DNA of 29,243 nt, taken from positions 1-29,243 of the IMG/VR virus record IMGVR_UViG_3300032214_000568; one strand, given 5' to 3'. The notes beneath the pieces were generated by a model. That model was given only the letters and a program-made list of their open reading frames with translations. It had not been told where the DNA came from and did not search any database. Made by a program: the position numbers and the translations under genes. Positions 4,432 to 10,240 of the stretch are shown here, in pieces (the stretch's first letter is position 1; each line of letters starts with the position of its first letter). The stretch is from a virus.

Positions 4432-4659
4432 ATGAAAATGCAAGAACTAGAAGAACTTCAATCTTTTACAATAGAAGAGTTTCAAGCAGATTTTGACAAT
4501 CTAATGATAAGAGTTGAAAATGGTGAATCATTTATTATACGAGACGGAAATAATAGCGCAGTGATAGTTCCTTACAACGAAACCATAAAGTACGCAATAG
4601 AATCAGTTGTGGATGATGAACTGATACACATTCACACTGATCACGAAGAAGGTTCGTGA
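4432..4659 (+). CDS. Phd/YefM-like antitoxin-type protein
   Basis: The 75-residue product contains EEFQADFDNLMIRVENGESF followed by IIRDGNNSAVIVPYNE at about residues 16-51. This follows the pattern of Phd/YefM antitoxins (x-F-r-x-x-l-x-x-l-l-d-x-V-e-n-G-e-x-x-x-I-x-r-x-g-x-x-x-A-v-l-V-P). In that family the N-terminal part binds operator DNA and the C terminus neutralises a toxin. No toxin-sized partner gene is adjacent: a tRNA lies on each side. It may be an orphan antitoxin that counters a host toxin, or a small regulator. The acidic tail (DHEEGS) is short. Confidence 0.7.
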   Translation: MKMQELEELQSFTIEEFQADFDNLMIRVENGESFIIRDGNNSAVIVPYNETIKYAIESVVDDELIHIHTDHEEGS

Positions 4660-4668
4660 CACAGCGTT

Positions 4669-4692
4669 CCAGATCCGCTACTATAGATCTGG
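4669..4692 (+). repeat. Perfect hairpin upstream of the aberrant tRNA
   Basis: CCAGATC (4669-4675) pairs with GATCTGG (4686-4692) around the 10-base loop CGCTACTATA. It ends 6 bases before the tRNA-like gene at 4699 and has no T run. Confidence 0.6.
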
Positions 4693-4698
4693 TCTTAA

Positions 4699-4786
4699 GC
4701 GAGTGAGACTTGGTAGTCAGAGAGGTCTTATAAACCTTTTCCGCCAGATTAGCGGCTTTGAGGTGGTTCGAATCCACCCACTCGTA
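4699..4786 (+). tRNA. Aberrant type II tRNA, anticodon read as TAT
   Basis: Acceptor GCGAGTG (4699-4705) pairs with CACTCGT (4779-4785, first pair G-T), and A4786 is the discriminator. T arm GGTGG-TTCGAAT-CCACC is perfect. Stem GAGGT/ACCTT (4722-4726, 4734-4738) encloses CTTATAA, giving anticodon TAT (4729-4731), which would read the Ile codon AUA. A long variable arm CCGC/GCGG is present, as in Leu, Ser or Tyr tRNAs, which never carry UAU. The D arm is short (GAC-TTGGTA-GTC) and position 8 is A, not U. Identity is therefore uncertain: a decayed Leu-type tRNA, or a chimera. Confidence 0.6.
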
Positions 4787-4790
4787 TTAA

Positions 4791-4817
4791 CTCATAATAT
4801 TAATAAATAGTTATGAG
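4791..4817 (+). promoter_or_regulatory. Late promoter AATAAATA in the loop of a palindrome
   Basis: The cyanophage late motif NATAAATA occurs as AATAAATA (4802-4809). It lies in the loop of a perfect 7-bp inverted repeat CTCATAA (4791-4797)/TTATGAG (4811-4817). It is placed to drive the HNH gene, in which case translation would start at ATG 4834. Confidence 0.55.
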
Positions 4818-5208
4818 TTATTTACAACTTAATATGCCTAGAAAAAGAAAAACCTCAGCAGATTGTGATGTGATACGAGAGTATCAGCGCAATTGGTTAA
4901 AAGAAAAACTTAAAAATGATCCAGAGTACAAAGCAAGACATTACGCCAACAGACAAAATCGAGCAAAACAAAACAAAGAAAATTTAACTAATTTAAAAGA
5001 AAGTATTTCTTGTTCTGCTTGTGGAGAATATCATCCAGCGTGTTGTATGGATTATCATCATTTAGACCCAGATATAAAGGAAAAGGGAGTATCTCAAATG
5101 ATACAAGGAAATTCTTGGAAAAAAATTCAAGAAGAAATTTCTAAATGTATTTTAGTTTGTGCAAATTGTCATCGCAAAATACACGAAGGTTTAATTACGC
5201 TCGTTTAG
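4813..5208 (+). CDS. HNH endonuclease
   Basis: The product is up to 131 residues with a C-terminal HNH domain. It has a zinc pair CSACG (about residues 68-72), the core MDYHHLDP (79-86), then CILVCANCHRKIHEG (113-127) with the second C-x2-C and the final His. A basic, Gln/Asn/Lys-rich helix (residues 20-60) could contact DNA. HNH homing endonucleases of this size are common in T4-like phages and often sit by tRNA genes. ATG 4813 lies inside the promoter palindrome, and ATG 4834 (MPRKRKTSADCD) is the likelier start. The last ten bases, including the stop TAG, are also the start of tRNA-Met, suggesting insertion precisely against a tRNA gene. Confidence 0.85.
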   Translation: MSYLQLNMPRKRKTSADCDVIREYQRNWLKEKLKNDPEYKARHYANRQNRAKQNKENLTNLKESISCSACGEYHPACCMDYHHLDPDIKEKGVSQMIQGNSWKKIQEEISKCILVCANCHRKIHEGLITLV

Positions 5209-5272
5209 CCATCTGGTGAAGGCAGCGTTCTCATAAAGCGCCGTAGGAAGAGTTCGATTCTCTCAACGAGCA
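5199..5272 (+). tRNA. tRNA with CAT anticodon (Met, or Ile2 if modified)
   Basis: Acceptor GCTCGTT (5199-5205) pairs with AACGAGC (5265-5271), and A5272 is the discriminator. Anticodon stem GCGTT/AGCGC encloses CTCATAA, with anticodon CAT at 5232-5234. The first pair is G-C, so it is not an initiator. It could be elongator Met or, with lysidine at the wobble base, an AUA-reading Ile tRNA. The T stem has one mismatch (A-C). It overlaps the HNH gene by 10 bp. Confidence 0.88.
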
Positions 5273-5274
5273 TA

Positions 5275-5326
5275 GGACACCACTCCAAGTGTCCACCTTG
5301 ACTTCTCCAAGTCAAACCTTTATAAT
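5275..5326 (+). promoter_or_regulatory. Sigma70-type promoter preceded by, and partly in, hairpins
   Basis: TTGACT (5298-5303), exactly 17 bp, TATAAT (5321-5326). The -35 box is part of the inverted repeat TTGACTT/AAGTCAA (5298-5304, 5309-5315). Just upstream is another perfect hairpin, GGACAC/GTGTCC (5275-5280, 5289-5294). The next gene starts 22 bp after the -10. Confidence 0.75.
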
Positions 5327-5348
5327 ACTAAGGTCAACATTCAAAACA

Positions 5349-5564
5349 ATGACTCTTACAGAAAAATTCAAGAAAGACGTTTTCACTCTTCGCGGTGCAG
5401 CAAATGGTGAGTTTTACCTTGATGTAAAGAATCCGAAACTTTTCAAAAAGGTCCGCCGCTACTACGAAAACGAAGGTGTGGTGTTCTCGGGTGATCCTCT
5501 GGATGATTATGAGATGCTTATGGAATATGTTCTTGCTGATCTTGAATCTGTTGAGGTTGCTTGA
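5349..5564 (+). CDS. Small protein, 71 aa, unknown function
   Basis: ATG 5349 is taken as start because the -10 box at 5321 places transcription start near 5333; the open frame further upstream is not transcribed from it. The product (MTLTEKFKKDVFTLRGAANG..., ending VLADLESVEVA) is acidic and soluble, with mixed helix and strand. Its stop overlaps the next ATG by one base. No family recognised. Confidence 0.7.
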   Translation: MTLTEKFKKDVFTLRGAANGEFYLDVKNPKLFKKVRRYYENEGVVFSGDPLDDYEMLMEYVLADLESVEVA

Positions 5565-5806
5565 TGAAAGTAGTAAGAAAACCAACTGTTCTTATGGAGA
5601 GGTTTCCTTATCGTTATGTCCAAGTTGGCACCTTGGAAATTAATGGGAAACCTGATTGTCGTATTCAAAAAGTAGATTCTTATACTGGTCGTTATAGGGA
5701 CATGTATCTTTGTGATAATGAAACTCAATTGATGACTGCTATGGAAGACTTTGAATACACTAAATGGTTGGACCCCGATAGGGTTCCATGTTATGTGAAA
5801 GATTAG
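5564..5806 (+). CDS. Small protein, 80 aa, unknown function
   Basis: ATG 5564 shares its A with the stop of the preceding gene (TGATG), suggesting coupled translation. The 80-residue product (MKVVRKPTVLMERFPYRYVQ..., ending DPDRVPCYVKD) is rich in Tyr and Arg and has no membrane helix. No family recognised. Confidence 0.7.
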   Translation: MKVVRKPTVLMERFPYRYVQVGTLEINGKPDCRIQKVDSYTGRYRDMYLCDNETQLMTAMEDFEYTKWLDPDRVPCYVKD

Positions 5807-5837
5807 TCTAAATAAAAGTAAAGTTTACTTGTAAAAA

Positions 5838-5999
5838 ATGTCTAAGAGATCTTTCACATCAACTGCTTCATATGAAACTTCAACCAAATATGAAGTTGAA
5901 GAAGCACCAAAAGTAGAAGCAACTAAGGTTGAATCACCTAAAGTTGAAGAAGCACCAAAAGTAAGACCTGGTAGTTTTGCTGCTCTTATCTCTCAATAA
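5838..5999 (+). CDS. Low-complexity repeat protein, 53 aa
   Basis: ATG 5838 opens a 53-residue frame with an internal repeat: YEVEEAPKVEATKVESPK is followed by VEEAPKVRPGSFAALISQ. The unit VEEAPK occurs twice, with VE-x-TK and VESPK between. The Glu/Lys/Pro-rich middle suggests an extended linker, and the C terminus is mildly hydrophobic. A 15-base palindrome AAGTAAA-G-TTTACTT (5817-5831) precedes the ATG by 6 bases and may affect translation. Function unknown. Confidence 0.6.
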   Translation: MSKRSFTSTASYETSTKYEVEEAPKVEATKVESPKVEEAPKVRPGSFAALISQ

Positions 6000-6052
6000 A
6001 CCGTTAGTCTCGGGAAGACTATAAAAGCGCACTGGTCGGGAGCAACCCCTTT

Positions 6053-6280
6053 ATGGCAAAATCTAATGTATGTAGATACATTGGTAATATTCTACTCTTA
6101 TCGGGATACTTTTTCCTGTTATGGGGAGACATGAAGATTGGATTATTTGTAAAGTGTATTGGGAACATTTTTGTTGTTCCTTTTGCAATCAAATATAAGT
6201 TCTGGGACATTTTATTCTTATGTGGTTTCTATGCTGCTATTGAAGTACCAAAACTAATCCAACTTTTCCTAGTTAAGTAA
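6053..6280 (+). CDS. Membrane protein, 75 aa, unknown function
   Basis: The 75-residue product has three hydrophobic stretches: IGNILLLSGYFFLLWG (about 10-25), a middle one around FVKCIGNIFVVPFAI (32-46) and DILFLCGFYAAIEV (52-65). It is therefore probably an inner-membrane protein with two or three helices. The charged ends (MAKSN, LFLVK) are small. No family recognised. Its stop (6278-6280) abuts a structured RNA candidate that begins at 6281. Confidence 0.7.
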   Translation: MAKSNVCRYIGNILLLSGYFFLLWGDMKIGLFVKCIGNIFVVPFAIKYKFWDILFLCGFYAAIEVPKLIQLFLVK

Positions 6281-6369
6281 AACTAGGTGGTGGAGTCAAC
6301 ATGACCCTATTATGAGTTTACTGCTTCTCTCAAGAGCAGTTGGTGCGGATGGGGCAACCCCGCCTAGTT
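6281..6369 (+). ncRNA. Candidate structured leader RNA before the glycan cluster
   Basis: A long stem AACTAGGTGG (6281-6290)/CCGCCTAGTT (6360-6369), ten pairs with one G-U, encloses 69 bases. Inside are hairpin ACTGCT/AGCAGT and GGGG-CAA-CCCC (6351-6361), which competes for the last Cs of the outer stem and hints at a pseudoknot or switch. A further hairpin CTTGCTT/AAGCAAG follows, and a terminator closes the region at 6446. There is no reading frame. In marine cyanophages the wcaG and manA RNA motifs precede sugar-nucleotide genes, so this may be a member, but I cannot confirm the consensus from memory. Confidence 0.5.
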
Positions 6370-6418
6370 TCTTGCTTCTAGTCAAAAAGCAAGTGGCGAG
6401 CCTGCATATACTGAGCAA

Positions 6419-6446
6419 AGGAGGTTGACAACAACCTCCTTTTTTT
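6419..6446 (+). terminator. Strong terminator before the glycan cluster
   Basis: Stem AGGAGGTTG (6419-6427)/CAACCTCCT (6432-6440), 9 bp perfect, loop ACAA, followed by seven T residues. The TTGACA -35 box of the next promoter spans the 3' end of the upstream arm and the loop. Confidence 0.9.
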
Positions 6447-6462
6447 GTATCATATATAAATG
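6425..6462 (+). promoter_or_regulatory. Tandem host-type and late promoters for the glycan cluster
   Basis: TTGACA (6425-6430), exactly 17 bp, TATCAT (6448-6453) forms a sigma70-type promoter whose -35 lies in the terminator hairpin and whose spacer holds the T run. Two bases later TATAAATG (6455-6462) matches the late motif at seven of eight positions and ends 17 bp before the first glycan gene. Confidence 0.65.
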
Positions 6463-6479
6463 GCGTTTAGTTATTTTAA

Positions 6480-7394
6480 ATGAATGTAATTGCGGGAAAT
6501 TGTGCAGGAGTTTTTAGTGGATTTCTTTTGCAACTTGCTTGGATGGAAACAGTTGAAAAATCCGATGGAGATATAAATCTTTTTTTACACACAAGAAATA
6601 AAACAAATTATCCTGGTAGTAGTTACTCAAATTATAGATGGATAGAATCATCTCAAGTTAATAATTTTGATGAAGTTCTAGAGAAAAACGTTCTTTTAGA
6701 TTTCTTTGAACCAAATGAGTATCTGGGTAGAGAATATCCAAAAGACTTTATCTATTTTGAAGCTTACCCTGCAGATATAAAGTCTCAATTAAAATACTAC
6801 CCAGAAGATACTCTGAAGTATGACGGTAGAGGCAGCAAGAAAGAGCAATATGTTGATCTGGAAAATCTTACTAGAACTAGATTGTCATTAAATAATCAAT
6901 GGAAAAAATTCAAACCAGTAAATGATTTTGCTGAAAAGATAAAGGATGAAGAAAAATTAATTGAAGGAAAAAAAGTAATGTCTGTTATGCTAAGACAAAC
7001 TGGACATTATCAGGGAGTTTCTAATGTAGTTGAACCTGCCATTGAATCAGTTAAAAATAAAATTGATGAGTATGATGCAGTTCTCCTGACTACAATGATT
7101 CAACCATTTGTTGATGAGTTCAAAAAAGTTTTTGGAGATAGATGTATTGTTGCAGATAGACCAAGGCTTTCTGAAGATATTGATTGGAAGGGAGGTAGAA
7201 ATCCTCAACAGGGTGGACAAGAATATATGGGAGATGAAGAATATAAAGTAGAATATCAAAATGCATTTTTAGATGTAATTTTGTCTAGTAAAACTGAGTA
7301 CATTATTGGCAGTAGTAGTAACATGTTTCTTGCTGCTTTATTAATGAACCCAAGTATCGCATACGATCTTTTTTATTTCGCTGACGGATATTGA
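6480..7394 (+). CDS. Fucosyltransferase-fold glycosyltransferase (O-FucT/GT11-like)
   Basis: This 304-residue protein has features of GDP-fucose-using GT-B enzymes. It has a small N-terminal domain starting with a G-x-C-A-G-x-F-S-G loop, then SVMLRQTGHY (about 168-177) in the place of the H-I-R-R-x-D signature, YDAVLLTTMIQPFVDEFKKV (198-217), and EYIIGSSSNMFLAALLMN (273-290). That last segment matches the nucleotide-sugar site segment 'S-N-S-S-x-x-x-x-L-a'. The strict Arg-Arg pair is replaced by L-R-Q. It is the first gene of the glycan block and is followed by a GT10 fucosyltransferase with 3-bp spacing. Sugar donor inferred as GDP-fucose or a related GDP-L-sugar. Confidence 0.65.
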   Translation: MNVIAGNCAGVFSGFLLQLAWMETVEKSDGDINLFLHTRNKTNYPGSSYSNYRWIESSQVNNFDEVLEKNVLLDFFEPNEYLGREYPKDFIYFEAYPADIKSQLKYYPEDTLKYDGRGSKKEQYVDLENLTRTRLSLNNQWKKFKPVNDFAEKIKDEEKLIEGKKVMSVMLRQTGHYQGVSNVVEPAIESVKNKIDEYDAVLLTTMIQPFVDEFKKVFGDRCIVADRPRLSEDIDWKGGRNPQQGGQEYMGDEEYKVEYQNAFLDVILSSKTEYIIGSSSNMFLAALLMNPSIAYDLFYFADGY

Positions 7395-7396
7395 TT

Positions 7397-8197
7397 ATGA
7401 AAAAGAAGTTTAATTTGGTTGGCAATACATTTACTCATCTTACTGGAGGAAACAAAGGTTATTCTGTCCATGGTAAAGAATCCAAATACATTGAATGGGT
7501 TCAGACTGGTGGTGATGGGACTTTTTACATAGACAATACTATCAATGAGGGAGTTACTGATGGTAGACCAGGACCAAAGTATCTCTGGCTTTTGGAATCT
7601 AAGTTTATCAAACCAGGTCTTGTTGAAAGCATCATTGCGAATCGTGAGTTAGTTGAAAATACATATGATGTAATTTTCACTCATGATCAAAGACTTCTTG
7701 CCCTTGGTGATAAATTTAAATGGGTTCCCGCTCAAGGGTTCTGGATTAAAGAACCAAAGATTTATGAGAAGTCTAAAATGATTTCTATGATTTCCTCAAA
7801 CAAGCGTATGTGTGAGGGACATTTGAAAAGACTAGAGTGGGTTGATAGGATAGGAGATCAAGTTGATCTTTATGGTCGTGGTTTCAATGAGATTGAATTA
7901 AAAGAAGATGGTCTCTGCGACTACATGTTCTCGGTTGCGATTGAGAATGGTCAGTACGGAACTTACTTCACTGAGAAACTTTTAGATTGCTTTGCGACAG
8001 GAACAATTCCTGTTTATCTTGGAGCACCAGATATAGGTAATCATTTTAACATGGATGGAATCATCGTGTTGAGTGATGAGTTTGATGTTTCAGAAGAAAT
8101 CTATTATAGTAAAATGGATGCAATTCAAGACAATCTTGAACGTGCAAAGAAAATGGAAATTTTAGAAGACTTTATTTGGGAGAACTATTATGTTTGA
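7397..8197 (+). CDS. GT10 fucosyltransferase-like protein
   Basis: The 266-residue product carries the hallmark of GT10 alpha-1,3/4-fucosyltransferases: FSVAIENGQYGTYFTEKLLD at about 178-197, then CFATGTIPVYLGAPDI. This is the GDP-fucose-binding motif F-x-l-x-f-E-N-s-x-x-x-d-Y-x-T-E-K-l-x-x-a-x-x-x-G-x-v-P-V-x-x-G. In this family it transfers L-fucose (or related GDP-L-sugars) to GlcNAc-, Gal- or Glc-containing acceptors. The N-terminal half (strands VGNTFTHL, YLWLLES, YDVIFTHD) forms the acceptor domain. A TTG at 7391 is in frame, but ATG 7397 is preferred. The end overlaps the next gene by 8 bp. Confidence 0.82.
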   Translation: MKKKFNLVGNTFTHLTGGNKGYSVHGKESKYIEWVQTGGDGTFYIDNTINEGVTDGRPGPKYLWLLESKFIKPGLVESIIANRELVENTYDVIFTHDQRLLALGDKFKWVPAQGFWIKEPKIYEKSKMISMISSNKRMCEGHLKRLEWVDRIGDQVDLYGRGFNEIELKEDGLCDYMFSVAIENGQYGTYFTEKLLDCFATGTIPVYLGAPDIGNHFNMDGIIVLSDEFDVSEEIYYSKMDAIQDNLERAKKMEILEDFIWENYYV

Positions 8198-8777
8198 TAA
8201 AAACAAATACTTTGAAGAGTTGTATGAAACTGAGTCAAAGAATATACCAACATGTGCATTTCTGTTCAGAGACTTTGGTGTAAAACTTGGATGTAAATAT
8301 TTTGTTGAAACTGGAACTCATCTGGGTCACGGTGTTCAGTATGCCTTGAATCATGGGTTTGAGCAAGTGTTGAGTTGTGAGTTTATGAATGAACGCTATC
8401 AACACTGCATGACGCGGTTTGCTGAAAACGACAATGTAAGTTTGTATCTTGGAACATCTTTGGATTGTATGCCAGATATGTTAAAAGCAATTGATGATAA
8501 AGCATGTTTCTGGTTGGATGCTCATGATGAAGGTGGTGGAGTTCCTACCTTTGAAGAACTAGAACTTATCAAAAATCATCCAATCAAAAATCATACAATC
8601 GTCATTGACGATATTCCTGTTTATTTCTCCGACAAAAAAGAGAGTTTGGAAAACTTAATTTTGTCAATCAACAGTGAATATAAAATTGAATATGTTCCAG
8701 TATACTTTGGAAATGCTCCAGACTATACTACACATAGAATTGTTAATGATTATCAGTTAGTTGCATACGTGGAGTGA
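8190..8777 (+). CDS. Class I SAM-dependent methyltransferase-like protein
   Basis: The 195-residue protein shows a Rossmann methyltransferase plan. Strand YFVETGTHLGHGV (about 37-49) holds the glycine-rich SAM loop, SCEFMNERY (62-70) the acidic residue that contacts the ribose, LGTSLDCMP (87-95) the next loop, and CFWLDAHDEGGG (106-117) the catalytic strand end. In a sugar cluster it likely methylates a glycan residue. The Rossmann fold is fairly clear but the substrate is not known. ATG 8190 overlaps the GT10 gene by 8 bp. Confidence 0.7.
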   Translation: MFDKNKYFEELYETESKNIPTCAFLFRDFGVKLGCKYFVETGTHLGHGVQYALNHGFEQVLSCEFMNERYQHCMTRFAENDNVSLYLGTSLDCMPDMLKAIDDKACFWLDAHDEGGGVPTFEELELIKNHPIKNHTIVIDDIPVYFSDKKESLENLILSINSEYKIEYVPVYFGNAPDYTTHRIVNDYQLVAYVE

Positions 8778-8781
8778 TCTA

Positions 8782-9126
8782 ATGACTAAATTTGGAAATT
8801 TAATTGACGAATGTATTAAAGAAACTATTGATGAAGTTCTGTCTCGCAGAGAACTGCCCGATGTTGAATACATTGAAACCGACAATCTTGGAGAGGTTGT
8901 GGAAAAACTTTCTATCCTTCACACCCGCATGTGGATGTTGGAAGATGCAATTCAGGAAGCAAAGACTGATCAAGAGGTTGCTGAACTGAAAAGAAAAATT
9001 GATATTTGCTTTAAGGTAAAGCGTCCTCGTTTAGTACAGGCGGTTAATCTCCTTGTTGATAATGCAATTGCAACTGGAAGAACCCTCCGCGAAGATTCTG
9101 TAAAACTCTATAAGGGGGTAGAATGA
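8782..9126 (+). CDS. Helical protein, 114 aa, unknown function
   Basis: ATG 8782 follows a GGAG ribosome site (8771-8774). The product (MTKFGNLIDECIKETIDEVL..., ending REDSVKLYKGVE) is nearly all helix and acidic. Segment EKLSILHTRMWMLEDAIQEA could form a coiled coil. It is unlike its sugar-enzyme neighbours and resembles a phage structural or regulatory small protein displaced into the block. It overlaps the next gene by ATGA. Confidence 0.7.
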   Translation: MTKFGNLIDECIKETIDEVLSRRELPDVEYIETDNLGEVVEKLSILHTRMWMLEDAIQEAKTDQEVAELKRKIDICFKVKRPRLVQAVNLLVDNAIATGRTLREDSVKLYKGVE

Positions 9127-9851
9127 AAGTCTGTTTGATTAATCAACCAGCAGGGATTGGTGATGTATTTTTCCTTCAATACATTGCCAGAAAGTATCTC
9201 TCGATGGGATATAAAGTTATTTGGCCTTTACAAGAGAGATTGCTCTGGATCAAAGATTATATTACTGATATTGATTTTTGCTCCCAGAACGATAATTTCC
9301 CTGGGAAAGAATACTATGGTCAAATGGGAATCATTCAATCTCCCCAATTTATCTACTTAGGAATGGACATGATTCATTTCTGGCAAAATGATTTTGGTAT
9401 TTCTGAGTCAGAAACTTGCATGTGTATGCACGCAAAGTATCTACAACTTTTTCTTGACTGGAATAAGTGGTCTGAAGGTTTCAAGTTTACACGAAACATT
9501 GAAAGAGAAAATCATCTTTATTATGATGTATTAGGTTTGAAAGATGACTCTGAATATGTCTATGTCAATCGCTATGCAAACACGGACAATAAGAAAAATA
9601 ATGTCCTTGAGTTTCCTGAATTTGATTTACCTACTGTAGAAAACGACATTAACTATTGTCTGTTTGACTATTGTAAGGTTCTAGAAAACGCAAAAGAAAT
9701 TCATACAGTCCATACATCTATTCCTTATTTGATCGACGTTCTGAATATCAAAGCGGAGAAGTATTTGATGTACCAAGGAATTCATAATGATGACATCAAA
9801 TACATTCCATTCATAAACACGAATCCAATTTACGTGCCAAATAAAGGTTGA
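9123..9851 (+). CDS. Heptosyltransferase-like (GT9-type) protein
   Basis: The 242-residue protein begins MKVCLINQPAGIGDVFFLQY and continues IARKYLSMGYKVIWPL. The G-I-G-D loop followed by a helix and a second strand is the usual N terminus of GT-B sugar transferases of the ADP-heptose type. Near the end, EIHTVHTSIPYLIDVL (about 190-205) resembles the segment that binds the donor ('h-x-x-x-h-T-x-x-x-h-l-x-a-h'). It is shorter than typical GT9 enzymes (about 320-350), so it may have lost parts of the C-terminal domain. Starts with ATGA overlap. Confidence 0.5.
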   Translation: MKVCLINQPAGIGDVFFLQYIARKYLSMGYKVIWPLQERLLWIKDYITDIDFCSQNDNFPGKEYYGQMGIIQSPQFIYLGMDMIHFWQNDFGISESETCMCMHAKYLQLFLDWNKWSEGFKFTRNIERENHLYYDVLGLKDDSEYVYVNRYANTDNKKNNVLEFPEFDLPTVENDINYCLFDYCKVLENAKEIHTVHTSIPYLIDVLNIKAEKYLMYQGIHNDDIKYIPFINTNPIYVPNKG

Positions 9852-9855
9852 TATT

Positions 9856-10194
9856 ATGTACACGGAACAAAGACCTTGGGGTATTTTTGACACTTTATAT
9901 GATGAGGAAACTTATAAAGTAAAAAGAATTTATGTAAACCCAAACCAATCTTTCTCTCTTCAATATCATAATCAAAGATGGGAAGATTGGATTGTCGTTC
10001 AAGGTAGTGGTATAATTAATGATGGGTGGGAGGAAAGAAATTGTATCGTTGGTGATAGATTTCACATCCCACCAAAAAATATTCATAGAGCAACTGCTGG
10101 TCCAGATGGTCTGACTTTCATCGAAGTTCAACGCGGAGTTTGTGATGAAACAGACATTGTTAGACTGCAAGACAGTTATGGAAGGGTTGCGTGA
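9856..10194 (+). CDS. manA: Mannose-6-phosphate isomerase type II-like cupin (ManC C-terminal domain)
   Basis: The 112-residue cupin follows the C-terminal domain of bifunctional ManC/AlgA closely: RPWGIFDTL, YKVKRIYVNPNQSFSLQYHN, EDWIVVQGSG, GDRFHIPPKNIHRA, TFIEVQRG and a final DIVRLQDSYGR. Those domains interconvert fructose 6-phosphate and mannose 6-phosphate with a metal held by His/Glu residues; H38, E43 and the His of NIHRA are present. The nucleotidyltransferase domain is absent. It would feed the mannose route that ends in GDP-mannose, the substrate of gmd and the GME-like gene downstream. Mannose-1-P formation and GDP-mannose synthesis must come from the host. Confidence 0.8.
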   Translation: MYTEQRPWGIFDTLYDEETYKVKRIYVNPNQSFSLQYHNQRWEDWIVVQGSGIINDGWEERNCIVGDRFHIPPKNIHRATAGPDGLTFIEVQRGVCDETDIVRLQDSYGRVA

Positions 10195-10215
10195 TAGATT
10201 TTTTTATGATATTAT
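10187..10215 (+). promoter_or_regulatory. Possible weak promoter before nadE
   Basis: TTGCGT (10187-10192), 17 bp, TATTAT (10210-10215). The -35 is poor and overlaps the end of the cupin gene, but spacing and -10 are good. It lies in one of the few gaps (46 bp) of the glycan block. Confidence 0.35.
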
Positions 10216-10240
10216 TATAGTAAGTTATTAAGAAAAAACA

